The notes: generated from the letters alone by a model not told the origin. DNA of 64,000 nt from Hsuehochloa calcarea (GCA_036346395.1 CM070596.1:25148177-25212176), one strand, 5' to 3'. Counted from the stretch's first letter, positions 11,831-24,340 are shown. Numbers and translations are program-made.

Positions 11831-13221
11831 TCCTATTGGGCTGTTTTGAGGGGGAATTTGCATTCATTGTATCATAATGCATGTTTCATTTCAATTGTCT
11901 TGCATTGCATAATAAAATTTGTGGAGCTTTGATTATTATCCTTGTATGACTTGATTTCATATTCTATACCTTGTCATATCAAGTGATAGTCTGCTAGACT
12001 TCTTTTATGACTCTTCGTGTTTTAGCTTAGCTTTCACCTTGCTAGCTTTATATCTGTGAGAAAATTGAATCAAATCATGTCTTGTTGGATCTTGTGACTA
12101 GTTTTTGCTCTAGTGATCCTCTTATGATTCTTGCCATGTTATATAGGTTGAATTGAGTCTTGAACTTATTTTGAGATGAAAATGAGCTTTTTATATCCTT
12201 AAGTCAAGCAAATGAAAAATGAGATTTTCTGTGCGAAAAAACTGATCTCACCATTCCTTTCTCATGAGACGGCTTGCCATTGCACTAGGCATGAACTCAG
12301 GGGGAGTTTTGGATGACCTAGATCATTCTTTTAAGCTTATCGCTTGAGATGGTCGCGGCAAGGCTTGAGATCTAGCACAGTGGAAAAAAATCCTTTTTAG
12401 AAAAATGCTCAAAATGCTAAGTGCTTGAGTTTTGCTTCAAAAGTGTAATCTTAATGCTCAAAATGCCTCAGTTCTTGTTTTGAGTCTCTTTTTACTTATA
12501 GACATGGCTTGACTCATTTTTGGTTGCTTTTAGTGAAACTATGATATTGAGCAACTTTTCATGGTATTCATTCTCTTAATCTCAGATTACTGCTATTTTG
12601 GTTTTAGCTTTGCAGTACATGTTTTGCCATGATTGAATATAGCCTCTACTCTTTTTATGGCTTGGTATAATACTTGTACTGTCTACTTGGATAATGGTTA
12701 TGGCTCCTTTTTTCTAAAGTTCAAAAATAAAGTCATTCCTTCATGATCTTTCTTTTCTCATGCATCTTGATGAATTCATTGTCAAAGGGGGAGAAATATT
12801 GTGAAGAAAATGCTGGTTAAGAGCTTTTGGTTTCATACATAAGGTTTCATTTAAAAGAACTTCATAAAATAAAAATTTGAACCTTTTGAAAATTTGTGAT
12901 CATAGTGAGTCAAGTCTCTTGGTTCTATTGCCTTTTTCTGATTATATTTGCATTTGAAGAAGACTCAAAATGATCAAAGGTCAAATAGAACATTTGTCTT
13001 TCATTTGGACCTAAGTGAGATTTTTGGCTACTTTCTGCAATTTGAATCCTCTTGTGCTTTCATTGCCTTATCTCACTTGCTTATACTATCCTGAAGCCAG
13101 CTTGGTCGGTTCCTAGGCTTTTTCTTGCTTATGGACCAAGTTGTGCCTTTATGCGAAAACGGCGAACTTTTATTTTTCATTTCGAAAAACCACTCTTTCT
13201 GGAAGATTGCCAATGTGTTCA
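11831..13221 (+). other. Long untranslated 3' region of the Copia element
   Basis: About 1.4 kb separates the pol stop from the polypurine tract. It is T-rich and AT-rich, has stops in all frames and shows no envelope-like reading frame. Purine-rich islands occur, such as GAGGGGGAATTT at about 11850 and CAAAGGGGGAGAAA at about 12784, which resemble extra polypurine tracts. No other feature is seen. Confidence 0.7.
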
Positions 13222-13234
13222 TCAAGGGGGAGAT
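13222..13234 (+). other. Polypurine tract
   Basis: TCAAGGGGGAGAT lies directly against the TGTGGATATC start of the 3' LTR. This is the expected position and composition for the plus-strand primer of Copia elements. Confidence 0.85.
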
Positions 13235-15114
13235 TGTGGATATCGTGAGGATATGTGCACGATCTCAGGATGATGAGTCAATTGGCAATGGCTTTGTTGG
13301 TTTGCAATTTGTCGCGTTTTCGGGTTTGCTCCAGGGCTGTCAGGACACGGGCGGTCCGACCGGCCAGTGGGAAGGTCTGACCGGCAGTGCTTGCCGGTCC
13401 GACCGCCAAAATGAAAAGTGGTTTTTGGAGCTGAGCCAAAAATAGGTTGTGTAGGCAAGTGATGGGAGTCTCCTGGATGTGGTCACATCATTTTTGGAGC
13501 TCCCAGTCAAAAGTTCTATTCAGTTGAAATTTCCAGAAGGTTTCGGAATTTCGAGCTGAAATTTTGGCTAAGTCTTTTAGGCGGTCCGACCGCCGTTGTG
13601 GGATCGGTTCGACGGCTCGAATCGGTCGACCGACCTTGTGGGGGTCGGCCGGCGATGACTTGAGACTTGACCTTGTTGGCATTGAGTTGATTTGAATGTG
13701 TTTATTGTGTAAACTTCAATGCTTTATTGTTGCATATTGCATTGTGGAACTAACGTGGGTCAAGTTGTGAAGAACTTGTTCCCGGAAACGGTTTGTTTGT
13801 CTATTGCTGTGCAGGTGGCTTGCAGGTCAACGACGTCAACGGTAAGGTGGATCGGGACTACGCTTGGAGAGCTGAGGTCCAGAACGATCATGGATGCCGG
13901 GTGAGGTCGTGTGACTCAAGCATGGTGCAGAATGGGCAAGATGGATCGAACGGGTAGTTCGGTAGAGCTGGTTGGATCAGGCGGTGCGGAAGTCGGTGCG
14001 AGTCTCTGGGAGATTCCGATGGGATTCGGACAAGAGAGGCTTGGCGACGTGATGAGAACCGCTGATCAACTACACATGGTGAAGCAGGCGATTGCTTCAA
14101 TAGTATGTGTGTGTGGGTCCCATGTGTGAGTGGGTCCCAAAAGTGAAACCCTAGGCCTCTAGTATAAATAGAAAGGGGGGAGATGTAAAACCCCCAAGCA
14201 TTCATTTGGCCCCCTTCTTCATTTTCTAGGGTTTGGAGGAGAGGAGAGGAGAAGCTAGGGTTTGGAGAGATTGTGAGTGTGCTCTTGTGTGAGCTCTTAT
14301 CCTCCTTGTTGGAGAGGCTTTGTAAGCATCTAGTGTGTTCAATCAATCTTGTGATGCTTAATTGAAAGATCATTTGTCCCCTTTGTGTTCTTCTCTCTTT
14401 TGGATGATTTTGGTGCTTCCTTGATTCAAGGGTTTATGCTTAGTATCTTGACCTATTTTATCTTGCTTTGATGTGTGGGAATACTCCTAGAGTTATCTAG
14501 ATCATCAATCCCCACAAGCAAGTCTTGAATCAAGATTTTCATATTTCTAGGGTTTGTGCACTTCTTTTGTAAAACCTTGAGAGATCGATTCTGCGAAGTG
14601 GATCTGAAGGATCGTCGCTAGAAATAGGTCTCTAATATCATTAGGGAGGTGTGCTCGAAATTTGGTCAAGTTTCATTGGTTGAATCAAAAGTTGGATCAA
14701 ATTTCGTTTTGGATTTGTGCTTGATTTTTCAGTACTGGACTGAACCGGTCTAACCGGTTTTATAACGGCGGTCCGACCACCTCGTTCGCACCGCTTCGAT
14801 CGCGGGTCGAACCGATATCCAACGGTCCGACCGCCAGTTAGTAGCCGGTCCGACCGCTCGTTGACCGTCGGTCAGACCGCCCTTGGTAGCCGGTCAAACC
14901 GCCGGTGCCCAGTCCAGAACAGTGAGTTCATTTCTCCACTTGTGTGTCGTGTGGTTGAGCGGGGTTATCGAATTCAGCACAAGGCTTCCACTGTGCGCTT
15001 ACTGATATTCTTAGCTTTCATAGCTAAAGGAGTAAAGTTCGTGTTGAATTTGATTTAGGCGAGAAAGTTGAGAAAGCGCCTATTCACCCCCCTAGTCGCC
15101 TTTACGGTCCTACA
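13235..15114 (+). repeat. 3' LTR of the Copia element
   Basis: It matches the 5' LTR over its whole length, with the same TG...CA ends, TATA box (14163-14170) and palindromic motif clusters (about 13355-13410, 13580-13655 and 14745-14905). Differences from the 5' LTR are mostly small changes at CAG/CTG sites, such as CCAGAAGG here against CGGAAGG there. The GCGTA duplication follows at 15115. Confidence 0.95.
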
Positions 15115-15119
15115 GCGTA

Positions 15120-16786
15120 CGACAACGCCCCCGAGTTCGCTGTCGAGCTCATCGCCAGAGATTCTGACCACAGCGGCGTGAACCAAGGATAGCTACTGGT
15201 TCCTAATAGCAATGCGCAACTTTGGGGAGTGGTATCAACAGCTGAGCCAGCCTGTATCGGCGGCTAGCCAGAGTTGCGCGGCGGTGTTTATATGGCAAAC
15301 GTGCATGCAACAAATGAGCTCTGCAGCATCCAAGATTGCGGGTGCCCTAGCATCAGTGAAGTCCAGGGAGACTACCTGAAGGTAAAAGAGAAGAGGTGAT
15401 GGCCGAAGCTAGCTTGACATCGACAATGGCCACGGCGACGGTGCGGTTCAACGTGGAGCGAAAATCCTGTGAAGAACTAGAGCGAGTGAATGCTCGGGAT
15501 AGCTCAGGACCATTAGAGAATGCCAGAGGAGCAAGGAATCGGAGAATGGCTTACTGGAGCAAGGTGGGAGACGAAGGGTTAGTTCTTCGGCCGATTTGGT
15601 TCAATTCTCAAATACACAGACTCCTGTCGTGCATTGTCAAAATTAGTTGAGGGGAACTCATCTTCAAGCTCAAAAACAGGACATGACACGCAAACGTTAG
15701 CAAAAATCTCACCGGAAGTGAAGAAAGTACGAAGGTGTCCTCGGGTGCACGCTCTGGGCGCAGACTGGAGCCGAGGAAGACACGACGATGGTTCGGAGGC
15801 TACAAGCAAAACCAAAGCCTGGGCTTAGCAAAAATGGAAACGACACCGAAGGAGGAGGCTAAGGCAACCAGAGGTGAGGATCTTACTGAAACACTGATCT
15901 CACACGAGCTTCCCTCGCCTCGGCCGAAAAGAGGAGAAGTGCGGGAAAAAACGGTGCTGGGGCGTGTTATCCCCAGGAGATGACGGCAACAGAAGTGGCG
16001 TGAAGTGACGAAGCTCTAGGAGTGGTCGGGACGGGTGGTGGCTAACGGCGTTCACTGGCGCACGGAAGGAATCGCCGGCTGCGTGGTGTCATGGCTCTGC
16101 CCGTGCTCCAGTGAGACGAAGAAGATGACCATGTGGAGTGGGCCCGGCAGGTCAGCGGGTAAGGAACGGCGCGGCGCGAAGCGGTTTGGCCGAAGGCTTG
16201 GATCGTGGGTCGTTCGATCTGGATCGGACAGTCTGCACTAGTTTATTCAGCCGAGTCAAGTGGCTCGGTTGGGGTACTGTGCGGGTGGTGCGGGTCCAAG
16301 GAACAGTAAATTACTAGACTGATTTCAAATTCTTTTGATTCTAGTTTGACCGAGCCACAAAATATAGCAAATAAATTCTAAAAATTTTCAGGGAGGCTAT
16401 TGGGGTGACCTAGTAGCCATATAGAATTTTAAACCAAACTGTTCATAATACATTTGCTTATTTTTAAATTCAAATCTACAATAGGTTATTGATTTGAGTT
16501 TGAATTTTCTGTGGATTGGGTTTAATTCCAAAAATTTGGGGGAAAATATATTTATTCATGATAAATATTTTAATATTTTAATAAATCATTTCCCATGATT
16601 ATCATAAGTTTTTATTTCTATTTTCCTTTGGAACTTCGATTTGTGATGTATGTTTGCTTTGATTTCAACAATTTCAAATGCAATAATTTATGAAAATACT
16701 CCAGAATTCAATAGCATATTCAAAAAAATTAAATTCTCCTCATTTTTATACATTTGAAATACAAACCCCAGATTTGGGATGTTACA
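15120..16786 (-). repeat. LTR-like repeat copy A, right part
   Basis: This continues the repeat that stops at 4046. Its GC-rich first 1.1 kb corresponds to 34390-35640 and its AT-rich end to 35640-36130. It ends GGGATGTTACA at 16786, the complement of TGTAACATCCC, a common start of grass Ty3/gypsy LTRs. Short frames, for example at 15396-15650 and 16035-16241, have no recognisable domain and are judged non-coding. Confidence 0.55.
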
Positions 16787-17633
16787 CCCGCAAACGCAGA
16801 AGACACTTAAGGACAAGTAAGATGACACTTAACATGCCCCACTAGATTGACAAGAAAACAATAGTAAAACACGAGCCATCGGTAAAACCTCGGCAACTAC
16901 CGATGCTCAAACAACAGTTGCCAATCTAACTGTGTTTTGATAACTAACACATAACAAATTATTTAGCCAAGCTATCGCCCATAAACCCGGCATGTAGTTG
17001 CACGTGAGACTTGGTTCAACACACCACAGACTGGTCCTTAATCACCCAGACGGGGCTACAGGAATTCGGGACAACATCCCTTCATCACACTATCACCTGT
17101 CCAAGTCCATCACACAAAAACACTACCCAACAAGACCACAATAAGCAAATTCAAAGATTTGGACATATTCCTAAAATTCAATATAATTCAATCCACACAT
17201 TCATCAAAATTTAATTCAATCCACCGATCAATGGACTAGCTCCATCAACCATTTTCGACTACAACTACTAGCATGACTAACCATCGTTCTACAAATCACC
17301 AAACAACCCATATAACATATAATCTTAATCATTCAAGGTAACAGGACAATCAACTTTCAAAGGAAGGCGAATGCAGCAAGAGGATATTACTAATTCTACC
17401 CAATTGACATACAAGTATTTAAAATTAAAGCAATACATAGAATACTTGAAAATCAATATAGATACTTTTGAAACTAATAGGAGTTCAATATGCATCAAAT
17501 GATAGGATTGCTTGCCTTTACTATGGATAGTCCAGGTGCTATGGAGTAGTACTCTCGATCACACTCGAACCTTCGTAAATTATCGAACAAACGGGAACAT
17601 CGAATAAGAACGAATAACACCGAAAACATCCAA
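16787..17633 (-). repeat. LTR-like repeat copy B, left part (interrupted by CACTA)
   Basis: This is non-coding DNA similar in order to about 2480-3340, including a GCCTCGG/CCTCGG-CAACT string at 2496 and 16889 and the GCTTGCCTTT string at 3192 and 17511. It stops at 17633. The homology continues at 33512 on the far side of the CACTA element, where the CAGTAGGTAGATTA string reappears. Confidence 0.5.
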
Positions 17634-17661
17634 CACTACAAGATTTCGACCCTATTGCCAC
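17634..17661 (+). repeat. CACTA left terminal inverted repeat
   Basis: It starts CACTACAAGATTTCGACC and matches the reversed right end at 23 of 28 bases. It is preceded by the CAA duplication. The family transposase cuts here. Confidence 0.93.
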
Positions 17662-17904
17662 TTGACACCATTTGCATCACCACAAATTGTGTTGTAATAG
17701 GGGTGTAATTTGCAACATTTATCAAAAAACGTGGCAATAGGGGGACTATGTTGCTACAAAAATAGTGCATTGCAACTTTAACCTTCGGCGTTGCAAGAGG
17801 TTAGACCTATAGCAACCCTTTTTAAAATAGCATTGCTATTGGTTAATAATATTGCCATGATGACATTTAGTAGCATTAGTATTGATTGGCATTGCAACTG
17901 TCTG

Positions 17905-18262
17905 GTGCTCTTGCAACTAAATAGAACATTGTTGCTATTGCTTAAAATTATTGCCACACTATTGTTGAGTTGTAATATTTCTCACAACCATTGCAATAGG
18001 TAGACTGTGTATTGCAACTAAATTTCTAAGGCGATGTAATAGTTTGTTGTTATTACCACAATTTTTGTTGGTTGTAATATTTCTCACGAAAATTGCAATA
18101 GGTAGTTGTTTATTGCAACTAAATTTCTAAGGCGATGTAATAGTTTATTGCTATTGCCACATTATTTGTTGGTTGTGATATTTCTCACGACCATTGCAAT
18201 AGGTAGTCATTTATTGCAACTAAATACCTAAAGCGATGCAATAGTATGTTGCTATTGCCACA
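17905..18262 (+). repeat. CACTA left subterminal tandem repeats (101-bp period)
   Basis: Units beginning TTGCAACTAAAT start at about 17911, 18012, 18113 and 18214, a regular 101-bp spacing. Each contains a GCGATG(T/C)AATAG core, a TTGCTATTGCCAC-like core and a TTTCTCACGA-CATTGCAATAGG end. In En/Spm elements the TNPA-type protein binds repeated subterminal motifs, so these are candidate binding sites by analogy. Confidence 0.8.
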
Positions 18263-19984
18263 GATGTGTTTGGCGTCCTATCCTTCTCGTCGGGGCTGCG
18301 TGGAGGAGATCCCATGGTCGACGGATGTGGCCATGGCCGCCAGATCTTGCACGGACGACGGATCCCACCATGGAGCAATGAGCGGCGGTGAGAGGAGATG
18401 GGGCTGACGGTGCTTGGCGTGGTGAATGCATCGCTCTCATGGTGGCCGGTGGAGGAGGTGTGGCCGGTGGGAGCACGCGGCGACAATGGCGCTCTCGTTG
18501 GTGCTCACGATGGAAGAGGAGGTGAGCGGACACGGCTGCGGGGCTGGCCAAGCCTGGCTACGCTAGAACGACTAATTTGGGCATTCCAGCAAGCCAACTT
18601 TTCTGTACCAAATGGGCTTGTGTATGTCTAGCCAAGAGGTCACACAAGGAACCAAACAGGCCCAAAATGTATTATGGAAGCCTGACTAGAGGTTAAGCTA
18701 AAGAAACAAACACACCCTAGATTGGATAAGCCATCCCTTTCGCCATCCACTTCCGACTAGGCACTCCATTATTTGTTTTTATATTAGTCACCCATTATTT
18801 ATTTTTATATTAGTCACCTATTCCACGGATGGATTAGCTCTTGTTTACACTCAAATTTAGCTCATGTCATATTTTACGTAAGTGTCCTGTCATATATGGC
18901 CAAATTTAATATGTTAATATATTTGGTCATCGACTTCTATATATATATTAATATTTTTCTTGCATGTTATATTTGGACATGGAATATTTAGGTGAATCGT
19001 CGAAGACGTGCTGAAACAATGCATTGGAGTCAGTTTCCTGAAGAACCACGTAAAGCAATAAAGAAAGGCCATTGGCGTTGCTGGATTTGGATAGTTCAGT
19101 TTATAGGCTCCTGACGTATCACGTATGACCTGCTTGCTTGCAAGCAGCTAACAGGATATGGCAATGCATGCGTGAATTAATCAAGTCCATCGATACGCAG
19201 CAAAAACGTTTCAGCAAGGAAGTTAAAAGCGAACACAATTTGGACTCACCCTTGCTTCCACCACGATCATAAAATCCACCGCATCCCCATCCGGGCCTCC
19301 CCATACAAAGACGCGTCCGTGAACAACGCGTGTTGATCGCGATTTCATCTGCGGGTCCCGGCGGCCGTCACCTCACCGCCGCCGCGTCAGTAGGCATAGT
19401 TGCCGCTGCCGTCGTGGACACTGCGGCTCTTTGCGTGGTCCCGGTGGCCGACGCCCCTTCACGTCTGACTTGCCGACCGGCATCGTGGACACCTACAGCT
19501 CTTACATCAGAAGATTGATTAATACAGGTATACAATTTATTTACTTTTACGATCTATCAAAGATTAATTAATATAACCTGTGTTGCATGTTTATTAAAAA
19601 AAATTTGAACTCTTTCTACTACATGTTTCTAAAAATAATAATCTGCTATTTTCCGACTTGCAAGTTGCAATTACCTCAATTGCTTAAAAGTTTTTCAATT
19701 ATTTATTATTGTGTTGTTAGGATCTAATAAAGATTGATTATGAATCTAAGAGGCATGTTTTCAAATAGTATTCTTGCCTCTCTTTGCAAGAGATAGAATG
19801 AACAAACAATATGCAAGAGACAGAATGCACCTTCTCCAATGAAGTTAGTTGAACCTGATTAGGAACCCCTTCATGTTTAGGGTAAGGGTAGTAGATCTAG
19901 AAGCTCCAGGTGAACCTGAGGAACAAGGAAACATGCAAAATCAATAACTTCCCTGCAAGAAAAAAAATTGAGGGTATATAGAGT
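18263..19984. other. CACTA internal spacer, no gene recognised
   Basis: Two GC-rich islands (about 18270-18560 and 19310-19500) lie in AT-rich DNA. They hold short open frames on both strands without recognisable domains. A short direct repeat built on CACCCATTATTT-TTTTTATATTAGT lies at about 18765-18830. The GC-rich islands could be captured host sequence, which CACTA elements are known to carry, but no gene is recognised. Confidence 0.4.
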
Positions 19985-20069
19985 TTGAAAGGCAGGTGTT
20001 GCATGGTTACGAGCTGGCAACAGGCACCACAGATATTACTCAGAGATCCTGACAGGAAGAAGTACTTGC

Positions 20070-20312
20070 CAGCTGCCACTACGAGCAAAGGCAGAGGATA
20101 TAATAAGGATGAATATGGGGTTATCGAGATCAATACTAGTCGTTATCGATATTCCGGTGAGCCCTATATTCTAGCAACACAAGTTGAAGCGGTGTTTTAT
20201 GTCAAATCCCAAACAAGCCGGGTTGGTGCGGTGTTGTTGCAATGAAGCCTAGAATCATTTGCCATGCCGAAGCAGTAAGACGAGGCGACATAAGCTTACT
20301 GGACGTGGGAGT
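20070..20312 (+). pseudogene. Duplicated fragment of the transposase DUF4216 tail
   Basis: About 243 bp nearly match 23849-24092 inside the downstream transposase, encoding the same Y-N-K-D-E-Y-G-V-I-E-I-N-T-S-R-Y-R-Y segment. Homology starts at CCAGCTGCCACTACG and ends at GACGTGGGAGT on both. The fragment lies upstream of the transposase start, is out of context, and is broken by stops after about 20240. It looks like a recent internal duplication or the trace of a second, deleted CACTA copy. Confidence 0.85.
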
Positions 20313-20633
20313 ATATATTAAAGTCACTGATAAAATTATTAGTCAAGAGAGTCTAACAGGAAAGTGCAAAAGAGTATTCTTTAGCTGCCATGGGTATGTA
20401 CTATTTCAATTCTACATAAAACAATCTAAACTCATTTATTTTCGTATGCTCTCTTTAGCTTATTATTTATATTGCATTTTGTAGTTCATATACTTTTGCA
20501 CCTATACTGCAAGCTAGCTGGCTCCTAATCCACTCAACAATTGATTTGTAGTGTTCAGGATCGGAGGTGACGCAAAGGGATCAGCGAGGCAGTGCAGCTT
20601 TGATCCAGCAGAAATTTATTTGGAAAGCATACA

Positions 20634-23600
20634 ATGTCAGATAGGAGTTGGATGCGCATGGATAGGTCTAGTCCTGTTTGGCAAGAGGAATTCCGGAAAT
20701 TTCTTCAAACCACATTTGATGGCAGTACATTAACTGCTTTGTGTCCGTGTTCTAGATGTCGATGCATGGTCCACAAACCACGACGTGACCTTCAGCGACA
20801 TGTTCTTTCTTATCGGTTTGATGAAAGTTTCATCTCTGAAAGGGAACGTGGTCCAAGTGATGAAGGTGGCCCATCTAATCTTGAAGGATCAGTAGATGAT
20901 AAAGGAGGAGGTAATGACATTGATCGTGGGACTGAGCTGGTTGGAACACTAATCACGGCTACTATACATGGAAAAGTCATCCAAGGTCCAGATGAAGAGC
21001 CAAATGAGCGTGCCAAGAAGTTCTATAAATTACTAGAGGAGGCAAGACAAGAATTGTATCCAGGTTGCCAGGTGGCTACCAAGGTTTCTTTTATTGTGAG
21101 ATTGTTTCAGATTAAGTGCATGTATGGTATTAGTAACACTGCCTTGAGGAGCATACTAAGTCTGTTCTCGCTTGTGCTACCTGAAGGCCACTGTGTCCCA
21201 AACACGTTGGAGAAAGTGCAAAGTGTAGTTCAAGAGCTAGGTCTGGGCTATGAAAAGATACACGCTTGCGAGAATGATTGCATATTATTTTGGAAGGAAA
21301 ATGAAAAACTGGATAAATGTCCAACATGTGGTGAGTCTAGGTGGAAGGATGATGGTGCTGCAAAGGGTGATGATACTAGTGACACTGGTGGTACACGAAA
21401 GAAGCGTGTTCCACGTAAGATCCTACGGTATTTCCCACTAATTCCTCGGCTGCAGAGATTATATATGAGGGAGACCACGTCATCAGAAATGAGATGGCAC
21501 AAGGAAGGATTGCCCCGTGATGGCAGAATGCGTCACCCCGCAGACTCCATGGCATGGAATCACGTGGATGACAAGTACAAGTGGTTTTCAGATGATCCTC
21601 GTAATGTTAGGCTAGCTCTAGCATCTGACGGATTCAATCCATTTGGGATGATAAGTACAACATATACCACTTGGCCTGTGATCATAATCCCTTATAATTT
21701 GCCGCCTTGGTTGTGTATGAAACAACCTTATTGGATGATGTCGATGTTGGTTCCAGGACCAAAATCTCCTGGAAACAATATTGATGTATACTTCCGCCCC
21801 CTCATCGATGAGCTAAAGGAGCTGTGGACAGATGGTGTTGAAACATGGGATGCCAAGCTAAAGAAGAATTTTACTCTACATGCTCTTCTACTTTGGACAA
21901 TCAATGATTTTCCTGCATATGCAATGTTATCTGGTTGGAGCACCAAAGGGAAGTTTGCATGTCCATATTGCAACAAGGATATAGACTTCTTGTGGCTGAA
22001 ATACGGGTCCAAGCATTGTTACATGGGACATCGCCGCTTTTTGCCAACGAGACATAGGTAAGATTTCATTTGGCTGAAATGCTTTTTGTTGTTGCCAATT
22101 CAATTTCTTATTAATTTATGAGTTCTTCATTGAAACATAGGTGGCGCAGGAATAATATAAGCTTTAATAACACAGTGGAAACGAGGGTGGCTCCTGAACC
22201 ATTGAGTGGTGTACAAGTGAAGGAACAGTTTGAATGTTTTGATCAAACCGTTTTTGGGAAAATGACAAGAAAGAGGAAGCAACGTGAAGAAGAGAATAGA
22301 TGGCACAATTGGAGGAAGAAGAGTATTTTCTTTGAATTGCCTTATTGGGACTCATTGCTTATAAGGCATAATTTGGATGTGATGCACATTGAGAAGAACA
22401 TATGTGAGAGCATTTTGGGTACGTTGCTTGAAATTGATGGTAAATGCAAGGACAGTGAGAAGGCTCGTCTTGACATGGAACATCTTGGTATGAGGAAGGA
22501 TCAACATCTTGTGATGGAGAACAATAAATATACTATGCCACCAGCATTGTACAAATTATCTAAGGATGAGAAGGAAATTTTTTGCAAATTTCTAGAAGGA
22601 GTGAAGATGCCTGATGGGTTTGCCTCCAATATAAAGAGATGTGTTGACGTCAAAGCTTGTAAGGTTAGTGGACTGAAAACTCATGACTACCATGTTATTC
22701 TACAGAAGCTGTTACCATTGATTGTACGTAGCCTTCTGCCACAAGATGTTGTGATCCCATTGATTGATCTTAGTCGGTTCTTCAATGGAATTTGTTCAAA
22801 GGAGCTAGTGGAGGCAGATCTTGATAAGCTTAGCAGTTCAATCAAAGAGACTCTTTGTCGTCTTGAGATGATATTCCCACCTGCATTTTTTGACATCATG
22901 ATGCATTTGCCGGTTCACCTAGCTGAAGAGGCTAAACTAGGAGGTCCTGTGAGCTATAGATGGATGTACCCAGTTGAGAGGTATTTACGTACACTAAAAG
23001 GCTATGTCAGGAACAAAGCACATCCCGAAGGTTCAATAGCTGAGGGATATATCTCCGAGGAGTGCCTGACCTTTTGCGCTCGTTTCTTGGAAGACATTGA
23101 CACCAAATTGAATCAAGCTGATCGTCATGAAAGCGCCGCTGTGAATGAGCCACCATCCGGGCTCAGCATATTTAGCGCACTTGATTACAGCAAGAAAGGA
23201 TTTCGTATGGAGGAAATTTGTACAGGAGAGTTACTCAAGATGAGGCAGTACATCATAACTAACTGTGATGAGGTTGCACCATGGATTGAGTAAGTTGCAA
23301 TATATAACATATTTAATTTTAGGATTTCTTTTAGCAACTACTAATTATTTGAAGCTGTGTGTACAATGCAGTAAGCATATGGATGACCTCAGGAAAGAAG
23401 GTACAATAAACCTTAACAAACGACACAAGGAGCAATTTGTACACTGGTTTGAGCGCAAAGTGAGTAATTACTTAATTTTAATTTTTTGAGTCTTAATGGT
23501 GACAATACGACATATCTTATTCATCGCCACTTGTATCACGGAATTGTGTTTCTGGATCGAGGAAGCAAAAGGAGGAAGACATAATAAATAGTGACCTCTT

Positions 23601-24323
23601 ATGTTCCCTTGCTAAAGGACCCGACCCTCGAGCCCGTGTGTTCAATAGATGCTTTATCAATGGTTTCCTGTTCCGAACCGCTTCTATTGAGAAAAATCTG
23701 ACCACAAGAAATAGTGGCGTGTATGTGAAGGGTGATTCCAGTACCGGCAATATGGCATGGTATGGAGTGGTTGTAAAATTATCACTCTTGATTTCGCCGA
23801 TGAAAAGGAAGTTGTATTGTTTCAGTGTGACTGGTATGATGTACCAGCTGCCACTACGAGCAAAGGCAGAGGATATAATAAGGATGAATATGGGGTCATC
23901 GAGATCAATACTAGCCGTTATCGATATTCCAGTGAGCCCTATATTCTAGCAACACAAGCTGAACTGGTGTTTTATGCTGAAATCCCAAAAAAGCCAGGTT
24001 GGTGCAGTGTTGTTGCAATGAAGCCTAGGAATCTGTTTGCCATGCCAGAAGCAACAGAAGACGAGGGCGACATAAGCTTACTGGACGTGGGAGTGCAAGA
24101 CATGAATAATGCATTACGTCTACATACGGATTTGACAAATTGGAGGAGATCAGACATGGAAGGCTCTAGTGGTGATGCCTCTATTGTTAATCAGGCGCTT
24201 GCCCAATCTGTTCCAGAACCAGATCACGCAGCATTTCTTGATGCGGAAGATGATGAAGACGATGAGACCTACATTGATGATGGAGTTGTTGCACGGCTAC
24301 AGCGGTGGCTAAGACCAGGATGA
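20634..24323 (+). CDS. CACTA TNP2-like transposase (Transposase_21, DUF4218, DUF4216), one frameshift
   Basis: This protein would cut and move the element. Inferred exons are 20634-22057, 22141-23289, 23372-23459 and about 23566-24323, joined by GT-AG introns that keep frame. The N-terminus has the transposase-associated domain (D-R-S-W-M, then C-P-C-S-R-C). Next comes the TNP2 core with C-P-T-C-G-E-S-R-W-K, R-H-P-A-D-S, A-S-D-G-F-N-P-F-G and A-C-P-Y-C. Exon 2 carries a DUF4218-like stretch (F-F-N-G-I-C, M-Y-P-V-E-R-Y-L, G-S-I-A-E-G-Y). The last exon has DUF4216 (F-Q-C-D-W-Y-D-V) and an acidic tail. In the last exon the frame breaks at about 23765-23775 between the W-Y-G-V-V and I-T-L-D-F segments. 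If the break is real, the C-terminal half of DUF4216 is lost. Confidence 0.9.
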
Positions 24324-24340
24324 AGATCTCTTTGATTAAG

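Larger units (their letters stand above)
4052..15114 (+). mobile_element. Ty1/copia LTR retrotransposon, full-length structure, coding broken
   Basis: Two same-orientation LTRs of about 1.88 kb, both starting TGTGGATATC and ending TCCTACA, enclose a primer-binding site, gag, protease, integrase, reverse transcriptase, RNase H and a polypurine tract. The order protease-integrase-RT-RNase H defines Ty1/copia. The insertion is flanked by GCGTA at 4047-4051 and at 15115-15119, a perfect 5-bp target-site duplication. The reading frame is interrupted many times, so no full polyprotein is encoded as written, but many breaks sit at CAG/CTG sites and may be sequence errors. The coiled-coil gag extension and the long untranslated 3' region fit the larger Copia lineages such as SIRE/Maximus, which is inference only. 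Confidence 0.96.

Noticed and set aside
17905..18262. CRISPR-like regular spacing
   Set aside because: The 101-bp units are similar throughout rather than repeat plus unique spacer, and they sit at the end of a CACTA transposon in a plant genome.
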